Shown piece after piece: positions 1 to 8,797 of a stretch of 64,000 nt of DNA. The stretch comes from JBALVT01 sp047612385. Lineage in GTDB: Bacteria > Pseudomonadota > Gammaproteobacteria > Pseudomonadales > Halieaceae. The notes under the pieces were generated by a model, which ran no database searches, had not been told where the DNA came from, and worked only from the letters and a program-made list of their open reading frames with translations. The stretch is from the NCBI GenBank assembly GCA_047612385.1, contig JBLGAR010000001.1, positions 106,180 through 170,179 of the forward strand, written 5' to 3'. Position numbers and translations under genes: made by a program. Position 1 is the stretch's first letter. Each line of letters begins with the position of its first letter.

Positions 1-34
1 TCATAAGTATACGATCACGTTATACTACAGCAAT

Positions 35-1978
35 TTGATTGTGTACCTATGTATCGCCACGTCTAAACTGTTTGGAACTCGCCTCTTGCTCAGAATTTAC
101 AGTTCAATTCTATGCCTCGTTTTTTCTATTTCTAATTGTGTTCTCGCTGACGAGTTCCTTGAGCTGGAGTCTACGTTAGTCACCGGAGTTTATTCGCCTG
201 CGGAATCATCAAGCCTCACCGGCACTGTGACAGTGCTCGATCTAGAGAGTTTACAATTGCTCAATACTCGCTCTGTCAGTGGTGCATTAAAAACGGTGCC
301 TGGTATTCAGGTCGAGGAGCTTGGCGGCCCCGGCGGTCTCGCCGCAGTCTCTATCCGAGGTGGAGAAGCAAATTTCACCTTGGTTTTATTGGATGGCGTG
401 GCAATTAACGATCCAACCAATACTCGTGGGGGAGGCGTCGATTTCTCGAGACTTGATTCAGCTTCCGTAGAGCGGATTGAAGTAGTTCGCGGCCCCCAGT
501 CTTCCATCTATGGCTCGAATGCGCTCGCTGGTGTGGTTAATATTATTTCACGCAGAGCAACTGCGGGACATCAACAGCAGTTGCGTGCGTCCTGGGGGGA
601 AGATGATTTTAATCGCTATCGTTTGTCTGCTTCGGGTGTCGAGGGCGAATTTCGATATTCGTTTGATTGGACTGATCGAGATAGCGGAGAGCCTGTACCG
701 GGCAGTATGTTGGAATCCGATGAGTCTCGGGTGCGGCTGGGTTGGCAGCCTGGCGATTCGCATGAGTTTGAGATCGGGTTTCGCACATTGGCGGGTCACA
801 GTAGCAGTTACCCTCAGCAAAGCGGTGGTCCCATCTTTGCTGCAAGTGATGTACTGGAATTGTCGGATTTTAAAGATGAAGTTTTGGATGCCAATTGGCG
901 CTGGCAGGTGACTCCCCAATGGGTGAGCTTAGTAAAAACTGATCGCTTTGAGCACAAGGAGGATTATAACTCTCCCGGTATTATTCCTTTCACAGCGGTG
1001 CCACCAAACGGGTCAGAAACACAGTTTGTCCGTCGGCAGACCCAGTGGGTCAATACAGTGATATTTGATGAGCGCTACTCGATGAATGTTGGAGCCGACT
1101 ACCGGCGTGAAGAAGGTGAGAGTATTGGGTATTTGGAGTTTTCAGGATTTGAGTTGCCCACCGATTTTGAGCTCGACAGAGATAGTGTTGGCCTGTTTAC
1201 CGATATACAGGCGAGTATTAGCGAGAACCTGCGTTTGCATGGCAGCATGCGGCATGACGATTTTGAAGATTTTTCCAGCGAAACAACGTTGAAGCTCGGG
1301 GTCGGCTACCAGTTCAACACCACTATCGGATTGTTTGCAAATTGGGGTGAGGGATTCAAGCTCCCTAGTTTTTTTGCTTTGGGTCACCCGTTGGTGGGCA
1401 ATCCAGATCTCGACCCGGAAACGGCTGAAAGTTGGGACTTGGGGCTTCGCTGGGAGCCCTCAGATCTATGGTCGGTGCAGGGGGTTTACTTCGACAATAA
1501 CTATAGAGATTTAGTCGACTTCGATTCCGAGCTGTTCACCAATGTTAATCGTAATCAGGTAAAATCAAGTGGTGTTGAGCTGGAGCTCAATTGGCAACCG
1601 CAACAGGATCTGAATGTGCTCGCTCAGGTGACGTACACTGATATTGAGGTAAAGAACAGTTCTGTGCCACTTCTGGGTCGACCACAATGGAGGGCCGGTG
1701 CTGCGGTGGACTGGCAAGTGTTGCCTTCCTGGCGAGCCGCCGTGACCTATCAATGGACGGGGAAACAGTATTCTTCATCATTGCACACAGGTGAATCTGT
1801 GATCGATGAGCTGGACAGTTATACTATTGTTAACTGTAACGTTCGCTGGCGCCTGAGTGAGCATCTATCCTTTGACTTGGCCGCGGACAATCTACTGGAT
1901 GAGCGCTACGCTAATGCGGTGGGTTTTATCGCTCCGGGTCTATCCTTGCGCCTGGGCTTTACTTTGGGAACACGCTAA
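35..1978 (+). CDS. TonB-dependent outer-membrane receptor, BtuB-like
   Basis: This is an outer-membrane beta-barrel receptor for TonB-driven uptake of a scarce ligand such as a cobamide, siderophore or small metabolite. The N-terminus is hydrophobic and ends in a plausible signal-peptidase site (VLA before DE, about residue 38). It is followed by a TonB-box-like ESTLVTG, a plug domain (about 50-170, with VPGIQV, SIRGG and the IEVVRGP...YGSNALAGVVNII block) and a 22-strand-type barrel to the end. At about 610-650 residues it is in the BtuB/vitamin-B12 receptor size class. The start is uncertain. TTG at 35 is the first start in the window, TTG at 86 would also give a clean 21-residue signal peptide, and the frame is open to the window edge, so the real start could lie upstream. 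The substrate cannot be read from sequence. The next gene on the same strand begins about 60 bases later. Confidence 0.85.
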   Translation: MIVYLCIATSKLFGTRLLLRIYSSILCLVFSISNCVLADEFLELESTLVTGVYSPAESSSLTGTVTVLDLESLQLLNTRSVSGALKTVPGIQVEELGGPGGLAAVSIRGGEANFTLVLLDGVAINDPTNTRGGGVDFSRLDSASVERIEVVRGPQSSIYGSNALAGVVNIISRRATAGHQQQLRASWGEDDFNRYRLSASGVEGEFRYSFDWTDRDSGEPVPGSMLESDESRVRLGWQPGDSHEFEIGFRTLAGHSSSYPQQSGGPIFAASDVLELSDFKDEVLDANWRWQVTPQWVSLVKTDRFEHKEDYNSPGIIPFTAVPPNGSETQFVRRQTQWVNTVIFDERYSMNVGADYRREEGESIGYLEFSGFELPTDFELDRDSVGLFTDIQASISENLRLHGSMRHDDFEDFSSETTLKLGVGYQFNTTIGLFANWGEGFKLPSFFALGHPLVGNPDLDPETAESWDLGLRWEPSDLWSVQGVYFDNNYRDLVDFDSELFTNVNRNQVKSSGVELELNWQPQQDLNVLAQVTYTDIEVKNSSVPLLGRPQWRAGAAVDWQVLPSWRAAVTYQWTGKQYSSSLHTGESVIDELDSYTIVNCNVRWRLSEHLSFDLAADNLLDERYANAVGFIAPGLSLRLGFTLGTR

Positions 1979-2039
1979 TTGTCTGAAACAGTCTCGCGAC
2001 ACGCTCCCGGTTTTTCACACGAAGTAGCTGATAGTGTGT

Positions 2040-3839
2040 ATGAGGCGGGCTATGGCCGCTGATAGAGCTGTTTCCAGGGCAGTCCCAATTGTCTTGTCCT
2101 GTTTAGCCTTCGCGCTGGCCGCATCGCTTCTGATTTGGTTTTTGGCTGCCTGGTATCGCTATCATCCGCACATGCCCTGGCGGGATACTTTGCCGCTATT
2201 GCGCAATTTGATGTCGCTGATTAATGACGGATTTAGCGGTGCAGCGCTAATGTCGCTAGTTGAGCCACACTACACCGCTCATCGCGTGTTGATTCCACGA
2301 CTGTTACTGCTGGCGGATATTGAGTTCTTTGGGGGTCGCAGCCATCTTCTATTTGCCTCTGGTGCTTTAGGCTTGGGGTTGATCTGGTTCAGCTTTTCTT
2401 CTCTTGCGATACGGCGTCTCCGCGGTGATTGTTGGAGCTGTCTGTTTGCGGTGTCGCTTTGTGCTGCTTTGCTATTTTTCCCGGCACATTTGTGGAATTT
2501 TCTCAATCCGATATGCAGTTCCTGGCCGCTCTCAATAGGCTTGTCTGTCGCCGCTCTGTATTTATTGATTAGCCGTCGGGAGCAAGTCGATCTGTCTTTA
2601 CTGCTCATGGTCTATTTTTTGGCTGCACTCGCCGCTTTTAGCAATTTCCTGGGAGTGCTGGTCTGGCTGCTGTTGCCTTTACCACTGATCGCTGGTCGGG
2701 AGAAACACGGGTACCTGAGTGTGTTGGCCAGTGGTTTGTTTGTCGGCCTGTATTTGATGGGCATTGACACCGATGCCGAAATCGCCATTTCGATCACCGA
2801 GGGTCATCCCGACAATGCGCAGATGCACTCTTATGCTTCGCAAGTTCGTGACATGGTCGCCCACAACGGCCCTCGGGAGATTATTTCGAAGGCTGTTCTA
2901 TCCCTTGGTGCGCCCTTATCTAACGGTAGCCCGGTATTCGCCAGTGCCTTGGTAGTCTTGTCGCTCATACTTCCCGCCGGGTTTTTTATTGGCGCGATAC
3001 GCAGGCTGTGGCGACGTGAGGAGCGATTGAGTCAGTGGGCCGAACTTTGCCTGCTCGGATGTGCATTGTGTATTGGCGCTGCGCTTAGTACTCATATCGG
3101 TAGAGTGATGCCCTATCCCGATGTCATTCACGGGGCCAGTCCGGAACGCTATCAATCCTATGTGTTGGTGTATTGGGTTTTTTGTATGGGTCTGCTGCTG
3201 GACTATGCAAAGAGCTCACAGAAAAGCACCGGAAACTGGATGCCCACGCTGGCTCTCGCCGTGGTCGCCATCTTGGTGTTTGCACCCCGGCCAGATTATT
3301 TGGAGCAAGAGATCCGCAGCGTTGAGCACGCGGGGATGCTGTACGCCATCGGCGAGAGCCGCAGTCTGCGCGTTGAGCTCCCCAATACGGGTCTACTGTA
3401 CACACCGGAGTATGCGCTTGCATTCAAGGCCTTTTTTACGAAGCGCTCGCTCGCCTATAAAATTGAGCCAAAGTCTCCGCCCAGCGGGGCTTTAGAGTCC
3501 TGCGAATCACTCGGTTTGCTGGTGAATCAGGGCGCGTCAAATCATGATTTTACAGCGCTAGTTAAAAACCCTGAGAGATTGCAGCTTATATCGCTAGAGC
3601 TTGACACATGGCGCGCGATTTTTACCCGGGACATTGTCGTGTTTGACCAGGGAAAACCACTTGCTCGACTGTTTTCAGTTCATCGGGCGAGCTATTCGCC
3701 TATAGACCTGCTTAGGCCCTCGGCAACCGCCTGGCAAGGAGCCTATATTGGAAGTCCGATCTCCGGCTTTTCCTCGTTAGATCTTCGCATCAACGGGCTG
3801 TTGGGTTCAGGCTTGTCTTGTCGACTCGATCTTCCTTGA
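2040..3839 (+). CDS. Polytopic membrane protein, candidate GT-C-type glycosyltransferase (copy A)
   Basis: This is an inner-membrane protein of about 600 residues with roughly ten or more hydrophobic segments and a soluble C-terminal domain of about 150 residues. After the first membrane helix an exported loop carries HPHMPWRD and then EPHYTAHRVLIPRLL. The same pattern occurs in the second copy at 15562-17325, and the C-terminal domains also match (TRDI...LARL). A large polytopic protein with an acidic residue in the first periplasmic loop fits the GT-C fold of polyprenyl-phosphate-sugar-dependent transferases. I recognise no named family, so this is inference. It sits just upstream of the epimerase/UbiA/DprE operon, suggesting it uses or handles the same lipid-linked sugar. 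GTG at 2034, ATG at 2040 and ATG at 2052 are all possible starts; 2040 is the first ATG. Confidence 0.75.
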   Translation: MRRAMAADRAVSRAVPIVLSCLAFALAASLLIWFLAAWYRYHPHMPWRDTLPLLRNLMSLINDGFSGAALMSLVEPHYTAHRVLIPRLLLLADIEFFGGRSHLLFASGALGLGLIWFSFSSLAIRRLRGDCWSCLFAVSLCAALLFFPAHLWNFLNPICSSWPLSIGLSVAALYLLISRREQVDLSLLLMVYFLAALAAFSNFLGVLVWLLLPLPLIAGREKHGYLSVLASGLFVGLYLMGIDTDAEIAISITEGHPDNAQMHSYASQVRDMVAHNGPREIISKAVLSLGAPLSNGSPVFASALVVLSLILPAGFFIGAIRRLWRREERLSQWAELCLLGCALCIGAALSTHIGRVMPYPDVIHGASPERYQSYVLVYWVFCMGLLLDYAKSSQKSTGNWMPTLALAVVAILVFAPRPDYLEQEIRSVEHAGMLYAIGESRSLRVELPNTGLLYTPEYALAFKAFFTKRSLAYKIEPKSPPSGALESCESLGLLVNQGASNHDFTALVKNPERLQLISLELDTWRAIFTRDIVVFDQGKPLARLFSVHRASYSPIDLLRPSATAWQGAYIGSPISGFSSLDLRINGLLGSGLSCRLDLP

Positions 3840-3843
3840 TTGT

Positions 3844-3858
3844 AGCCAACTGTTGGCT
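3844..3858. terminator. Short dyad just after the membrane protein gene
   Basis: A perfect 7-base dyad (AGCCAAC, one central T, GTTGGCT) begins five bases after the stop codon at 3839. There is no T-run behind it, so it could equally be a chance hairpin or a weak attenuating structure. Confidence 0.25.
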
Positions 3859-3945
3859 GTCGTATATTGGCGATCAAATTTTGAGATTAGCCATGTCAGC
3901 TGAGATCAGCTATCCGAGTGTGATTTATGAAAAAAGTGCGGTCTC

Positions 3946-4881
3946 GTGAATCTGACTGACGCCAGGATCGTTATCACCGGAGGCGCCGGCCTGGTTGGGC
4001 AAAACTTGCTCGTTAAACTCGCCGATAACTGCGGCGATATTTGCGTTATTGATAAGTCATCACACAATCTGGCTATCGCCGAGAAGCTGCACCCAGATGT
4101 AGCGTTTATCGATACGGATTTGGCGCAGGAAGGCTGCTGGCAGAAAAATCTCGCAGAAGCCGACATTGTAATAATGCTGCACGCCCAGATCGGGGGAAAC
4201 ATCTCAGAGGATTTTTACCGCAACAATGTCACTGCGACTGAGAACGTACTTGCGCGCATCCCCCGCGCCGCGCGTATTGTTCATGTCAGTTCCTCGGTGA
4301 TCCAATCTTCGGCGGATGACGACTATAGCGTCAGCAAAGCTCAGCAAGAAAAATTGGTAGTGGAATCCGGGCTCAGGTACAGCATATTGCGTCCAACACT
4401 GATGTTTGGATGGTTCGATCGCAAGCATTTCGGTTGGCTGTCGCATTTTCTTCAGTCGTCTCCCGTTTTTCCTATTCCAGGAGAGGGCAAGTTTGTTCGT
4501 CAGCCACTGTATGCAGGTGATTTCTGCGAGATTATTCTGGCGTGTATGAGGGGCACGGCGGAGAATCAGGTTTGGAATATATCGGGCAAAGAGAGGGTGG
4601 ATTACATTGATACTATCAAAATGATCAAAACGGCAAATGGCGCTAACTGCCTGTTGTTGAAGTTACCTTATCACTTTTTTTACTTTTTGCTCGCTGTGTA
4701 TGCTGTGTTTGATCGCGACCCTCCTTTCACAACCTCCCAGCTTAAAGCTCTGGTCATAGATGAGACGTTTGAGGATATTGATTGGGAATCGATATTCAAT
4801 GTTTCCGCAACTCCGCTGGCTCAGGCCATTCACCAGACTTTTGCCGACCCCGTTTACAGTAAAATTAAGTTGAAGTTCTGA
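3946..4881 (+). CDS. NAD-dependent sugar epimerase/dehydratase (extended SDR)
   Basis: This is a cytoplasmic extended short-chain dehydrogenase that probably remodels a nucleotide-activated or lipid-linked sugar. Near the N-terminus is the Rossmann signature GGAGLVG, then VHVSSS (catalytic Ser region) and the active-site YSVSK (Tyr-x3-Lys). A substrate-binding C-terminal half brings the length to 311 residues, typical of UDP-glucose 4-epimerase relatives. The start is GTG at 3946. An ATG at 3927 lies in another frame and stops after ten codons. The gene is two bases from the FAD oxidoreductase downstream, so the two are almost surely co-transcribed. The exact sugar substrate is not readable from the sequence. 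Confidence 0.85.
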   Translation: MNLTDARIVITGGAGLVGQNLLVKLADNCGDICVIDKSSHNLAIAEKLHPDVAFIDTDLAQEGCWQKNLAEADIVIMLHAQIGGNISEDFYRNNVTATENVLARIPRAARIVHVSSSVIQSSADDDYSVSKAQQEKLVVESGLRYSILRPTLMFGWFDRKHFGWLSHFLQSSPVFPIPGEGKFVRQPLYAGDFCEIILACMRGTAENQVWNISGKERVDYIDTIKMIKTANGANCLLLKLPYHFFYFLLAVYAVFDRDPPFTTSQLKALVIDETFEDIDWESIFNVSATPLAQAIHQTFADPVYSKIKLKF

Positions 4882-4883
4882 CT

Positions 4884-6173
4884 ATGGCGAATATTGCGGT
4901 CGTAGGCGGTGGGCCCATGGGCCTGGCAAGTGCATATCATTTGCTGAAGCTTGGGCATCAGGTCACGCTCTATGAAGCCGATACCGCGTTGGGTGGGATG
5001 ACGGCATCTTTTGTATTTGATGGGATCAAGATCGAGCGCTACTACCATTTTATCTGCAAAAGCGATCAGCCTCTGTTTGATTTGCTGGCGGAACTTGGAA
5101 TAGCTGATGCACTGCAGTGGACTGAAACGAGAATGGGCTACTACTACGGGGGGCGCTCCCACGATTGGGGCGAGCCTTTTGCCCTACTAAAATTTCCAGG
5201 CCTGAGTCTGATTAGCAAAATCCGCTATGGGCTGTTGGCGTTTACTTCCACCAAGCGCAGTAACTGGAAAGGTCTGGATAAGATTGATGCGGTTACCTGG
5301 CTGAAACGCTGGGTGGGCGAAGCGGCCTATGATGTACTTTGGCGACCGTTGTTTGAGCTCAAGTTTTATCACTTTACCAGTAATCTGTCCGCCGCCTGGA
5401 TTTGGTCCCGTCTAAAGCGCACGGGAACTTCACGGAAAAGTCTTCTTCAGGAAGAGCTGGGTTATTTGCAGGGGGGATCAGATACTTTCCTCGACGCCAT
5501 AGCGGCGGAGATAAATAAGCTGGGCGGTAGGATTGTTCTAGGCGAGCAAGTCCGGGAAATCACGATCGAAAGAGGCGAGGTTTCTGGTGTTGTTACTGCG
5601 GGGGGCTTTGTTGAATTTGAGCAGGTCCTTAGTACGATACCCATGCCCTACGTGTCTGAGATGGTTCCCTCACTACCTGATACGGTTCGAGGGAAATATA
5701 ATGCTATCGATAATATCGCAGTGGTTTGCGTACTAGTCCACTTGCGCAAATCTTTTTCGCCGTATTTCTGGCTGAATGTTAGTGATCCGGATATGGACAT
5801 CCCGGGCCTTATTGAATACAGCAATCTCAACGGGGCACAGGGGCATATTGTTTATGCGCCTTTCTATATACCGGGAGACCACCCCGATTATCTTGAGCAA
5901 GACGCATTTTTTATCGACAAAGTCAGGCGCTACATCCTCGCGATCAATCCGGAACTAGTTGATGAGGATATTCTCAAAATAGCGGCGGGGAGATATCGCT
6001 ATGCCCAGCCGATCTGTCAACCGGAGTTTCTTGAAAAACTGCCGCCCATTAACCCGGGTGTCAAAGGTCTATATATCGCCGATACGTCATTTTACTATCC
6101 GCAAGATAGGTCCATATCCGAAAGTGTCAAGCTGGGTAAGACGCTTGCACAGTTGGCAGATAGCGACTCTTGA
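4884..6173 (+). CDS. FAD/NAD(P)-dependent amine-oxidase-fold oxidoreductase
   Basis: This flavoprotein has an N-terminal dinucleotide-binding motif GGGPMG (about residues 8-13) followed by the acidic end of strand 2 (TLYEAD) and GGM, as in protoporphyrinogen-oxidase, phytoene-desaturase and UDP-galactopyranose-mutase relatives. The C-terminal FAD motif is seen around GLYIADTSFYYPQDRS. The length (429) fits that superfamily. Relatives of this type often lie beside an NAD epimerase and a GtrA protein in glycan loci, as here, where spacing is 2 bases upstream and a 4-base TTGA overlap downstream. A redox step on a sugar or a lipid carrier is plausible, but the substrate is unknown. Confidence 0.82.
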   Translation: MANIAVVGGGPMGLASAYHLLKLGHQVTLYEADTALGGMTASFVFDGIKIERYYHFICKSDQPLFDLLAELGIADALQWTETRMGYYYGGRSHDWGEPFALLKFPGLSLISKIRYGLLAFTSTKRSNWKGLDKIDAVTWLKRWVGEAAYDVLWRPLFELKFYHFTSNLSAAWIWSRLKRTGTSRKSLLQEELGYLQGGSDTFLDAIAAEINKLGGRIVLGEQVREITIERGEVSGVVTAGGFVEFEQVLSTIPMPYVSEMVPSLPDTVRGKYNAIDNIAVVCVLVHLRKSFSPYFWLNVSDPDMDIPGLIEYSNLNGAQGHIVYAPFYIPGDHPDYLEQDAFFIDKVRRYILAINPELVDEDILKIAAGRYRYAQPICQPEFLEKLPPINPGVKGLYIADTSFYYPQDRSISESVKLGKTLAQLADSDS

Positions 6174-6607
6174 TTGAACCCCAGAAAAGCGTTCCCGGGC
6201 CTTTTAGTAGTCGCTTCGTGCGGTTTTTGTTGGCAGGCGGTTTCGCGGCTGTTTGCAATTTCGCTAGTCGCTTTATTTATAGTAGTTTTATGGAGTTTAG
6301 CGCTGCGGTGGTTCTGGCGTTTGTGACAGGTCTGACCGTAGGATATTTTCTCAATAAACGCTTTGTATTTACCCGCAGTAAGAACTCGGTCGCCAAAGAG
6401 ATGATGTGGTTTCTCCTTATCAATTTGTTTGCACTGTTGCAGACTTGGGCGCTGAGTCTCTATTTGGCTCAGTTTTTGTCTGAGAATTTAGTGGAATACG
6501 TTGGCAGTCCTCGCGTGTGGTCTGAGGCAATAGCGCACGGAGCCGGCATTTTTCTGCCAGTATTTACCAGCTATATAGGCCACAGGTACCTTACTTTCAG
6601 GGAATAG
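6170..6607 (+). CDS. GtrA-family small membrane protein (possible lipid-linked sugar flippase)
   Basis: This is a 145-residue inner-membrane protein with four predicted helices and the GtrA hallmarks: FLLAGGFAAVCNF near the start, GYFLNKRFVF after helix 2, and GHRYLTF at the C-terminus. GtrA proteins are thought to help translocate polyprenyl-phosphate sugars. In Mycobacterium tuberculosis a GtrA protein (Rv3789) lies directly beside dprE1 and dprE2. The start is TTG at 6170, overlapping the previous stop as TTGA, which implies translational coupling. The gene precedes the HAD-UbiA/DprE1/DprE2 block and so fits a role in moving the arabinose or ribose lipid across the membrane (inference from context). 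Confidence 0.88.
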   Translation: MIEPQKSVPGPFSSRFVRFLLAGGFAAVCNFASRFIYSSFMEFSAAVVLAFVTGLTVGYFLNKRFVFTRSKNSVAKEMMWFLLINLFALLQTWALSLYLAQFLSENLVEYVGSPRVWSEAIAHGAGIFLPVFTSYIGHRYLTFRE

Positions 6608-6652
6608 CATACAATCGCCTAGTGAAATAGATCGAGTGGAATAACAGCGATA

Positions 6653-7330
6653 ATGAGCGCGCAGCAGAGCCAAGTGGATTCACTTCAGCAGCAGTACCGG
6701 GCGCGGTTTTCCGAGGCGTCCCAGTACCGAAATTCCTTGTGGAGTTTGCTGTGCGAAGAATTCTTCCAAAAATATATCCGGCGTGACTGTGTGCTTTTGG
6801 ATCTCGGCTGCGGTTGGGGTGAATTCAGCAATAATATTGACGCTGGGAAAAAATACGCGATGGACTTGAATCCCGATGCGGCAGAACACCTGAATGATGA
6901 TGTCGAGTTGCTGTTGCAGGACTGTTCCCAGTCATGGCCTCTGGAGGACAATTCTCTCGATGTTGTTTTCACCAGCAATTTTCTCGAACATTTACCCGAC
7001 AAGTCGAGTATCGAAAAAACGATTGTAGAGGCCACGCGCTGCCTCAAGCCTGGAGGGCAATTTATAGCTCTGGGCCCTAATGTCAGACTTGTACCCGGAG
7101 CCTATTGGGACTTTTGGGATCACCATGTACCGATATCAGATCGCTCACTGACGGAGCTGCTGACACTAAAGGGTTTGACGGTTGTTGAGCAGCACGCGGG
7201 TTTTCTCCCCTACACCATGTCTGACGGGCGTCAGCCCAATTTGTTCCTGGTGCGACTGTACTTGAAGATTCGCCTGGCGTGGAGAATTATGGGCAAACAG
7301 TTTTTGATTGTTGCGCGGTTGTATCATTGA
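6653..7330 (+). CDS. Class I SAM-dependent methyltransferase
   Basis: This is a cytoplasmic methyltransferase of the Methyltransf_11/23 type. Motif I is LLDLGCGWGEFS and the acidic end of strand 2 is AMDLNP. Motif IV-like SNFLEHLPD and LKPGGQFIALGPN follow. The length of 225 residues is normal. It lies in the operon between the GtrA protein and the HAD-UbiA fusion (45 and 27 bases from its neighbours), so a glycan, sugar or lipid carrier is the likely acceptor. It is one of five methyltransferases in the glycan region, which suggests a heavily O-methylated product. The acceptor itself cannot be deduced. Confidence 0.87.
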   Translation: MSAQQSQVDSLQQQYRARFSEASQYRNSLWSLLCEEFFQKYIRRDCVLLDLGCGWGEFSNNIDAGKKYAMDLNPDAAEHLNDDVELLLQDCSQSWPLEDNSLDVVFTSNFLEHLPDKSSIEKTIVEATRCLKPGGQFIALGPNVRLVPGAYWDFWDHHVPISDRSLTELLTLKGLTVVEQHAGFLPYTMSDGRQPNLFLVRLYLKIRLAWRIMGKQFLIVARLYH

Positions 7331-7357
7331 TGGTCTGTGTAATGTTGGATTGTAAAA

Positions 7358-8797
7358 ATGCCGGCTGATCCGAACCCAGTGCTATCGTCGATTCCTCTGT
7401 GTGTTGATTTAGATGGCACTCTTGTAAAAACCGATACGCTGGTCGAAAGCGCCTTGGTGCTGGTTAAAAAAAACCCGCTATACATTTTCTTAATGCTGCT
7501 GTGGTTGGCTCAAGGTAAAGCGCATCTTAAAGACCAGATTGCCGAGCGCGCAGATCTTAATGTTGCATTGCTTCCTTACAACCCTGAGCTGCTGGCTTGG
7601 TTGCGCAGCCTGCAAGAGAGTCGCCGCATCGTATTGGTTACTGCTGCCAACGCCAGGATTGCGAATGCTGTAGCTGATCACTTACAGATATTTTCAGAAG
7701 TGATCGCAAGCTCAGTTGGTCAAAACCTGAGTGGCCGCGAAAAGCGCGATGAGTTAGATAAATTATTTGGCGAAGGCGGCTATGACTATGCGGGTAATAG
7801 CAGTGATGACCTGATAGTTTGGGCACATTGCAATAAGGCTGTCGTAGTAGATGCGAGCGACGCTGTGCTGGAGCGCGCCAGAGCCAATGGCAATATCGAA
7901 CGAATTTATTCATCGAGTAATAATGTAACGGGTTCGATTGTTAAGGCGATGCGGCCCCGCCAGTGGATTAAGAATCTGCTCATTTTCGTCAATGCGGTGA
8001 TGGCCCATCAGTTGAATGACATTGCCTTGATGACATCAACGCTGGCTGCATTTATCGCATTTTGCTTGTGCGCTTCTGCTGTTTATCTGATTAACGATCT
8101 GTTCGATCTGGACGCGGACCGCGAGCATAGCAGTAAACGCTTTCGCGCTTTCGCCAGTGGTGCCCTGGACCCGGGTTATGGCATTGTCGCGGCGCCTGCA
8201 CTGTTAGTGACTGCCTTCATATTCGCGGCCATAGCCGGCGGTGCATTTCCCCTTGCTCTGCTTGTTTATTTCTTTGTTACGCTGTTGTACTCACTTTTTT
8301 TCAAACGAGTCGTGATACTCGATGTCTTGATTCTGGCGATGCTCTTCACCCTGCGTATTGTTGCTGGCGCCGCAGTTGTGCCGATTATGCCGTCTTTTTG
8401 GCTGATGTCCTTTGCGATGTTTATTTTTGGAAGTCTCGCTATCGCCAAGCGGTATGCTGAGTTGAAGGCGCTGGAACAAGAGTCGAACGTCTGGGCCAGC
8501 GGGCGGGGCTATCATGTGGATGATTTGGCGTTGCTTTCCAGTCTTGGCGTGGCGTCAGGTTACATCGCGACATTGGTTCTGGCGCTGTATGTAAACAGCC
8601 CCGATGTTCTAGAGCTGTATCACAATGCCGCCTTTATCTGGCTTTTATGTCCTTTGCTGATGTACTGGATTGGACGTATCTGGTTGCTGGCCGGTCGCGG
8701 AATCTTGGATCAGGACCCTGTTATCTTCGCCACTCGCGACCCTGTTAGTTATCTCGTCGGCTTTTTTAGCTTGCTGATTTTGTGGGCGGCAATATAG
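7358..8797 (+). CDS. HAD phosphatase-UbiA fusion: polyprenyl-phosphate phosphoribosyltransferase
   Basis: This two-domain protein probably performs the first two steps of decaprenyl-phosphoryl-arabinose synthesis. Residues 1-190 are a HAD phosphatase: DLDGT at 17-21 (nucleophile Asp17, acid/base Asp19), Thr95 in the VTAAN motif II, and the acidic GNSSDD motif at 146-151. From about residue 195 a UbiA prenyltransferase domain follows, opening with MRPRQWIKN and carrying NDLFDLDAD (the NDxxDxxxD metal/diphosphate motif, 246-254) and about eight helices. Mycobacterial Rv3806c is a UbiA enzyme that joins PRPP to decaprenyl phosphate. The HAD domain could remove the 5-phosphate, a step assigned in mycobacteria to a separate phosphatase. 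The very next genes are DprE1 and DprE2, which strongly supports this role. The gene overlaps dprE1 by one base (TAGTG). Confidence 0.88.
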   Translation: MPADPNPVLSSIPLCVDLDGTLVKTDTLVESALVLVKKNPLYIFLMLLWLAQGKAHLKDQIAERADLNVALLPYNPELLAWLRSLQESRRIVLVTAANARIANAVADHLQIFSEVIASSVGQNLSGREKRDELDKLFGEGGYDYAGNSSDDLIVWAHCNKAVVVDASDAVLERARANGNIERIYSSSNNVTGSIVKAMRPRQWIKNLLIFVNAVMAHQLNDIALMTSTLAAFIAFCLCASAVYLINDLFDLDADREHSSKRFRAFASGALDPGYGIVAAPALLVTAFIFAAIAGGAFPLALLVYFFVTLLYSLFFKRVVILDVLILAMLFTLRIVAGAAVVPIMPSFWLMSFAMFIFGSLAIAKRYAELKALEQESNVWASGRGYHVDDLALLSSLGVASGYIATLVLALYVNSPDVLELYHNAAFIWLLCPLLMYWIGRIWLLAGRGILDQDPVIFATRDPVSYLVGFFSLLILWAAI

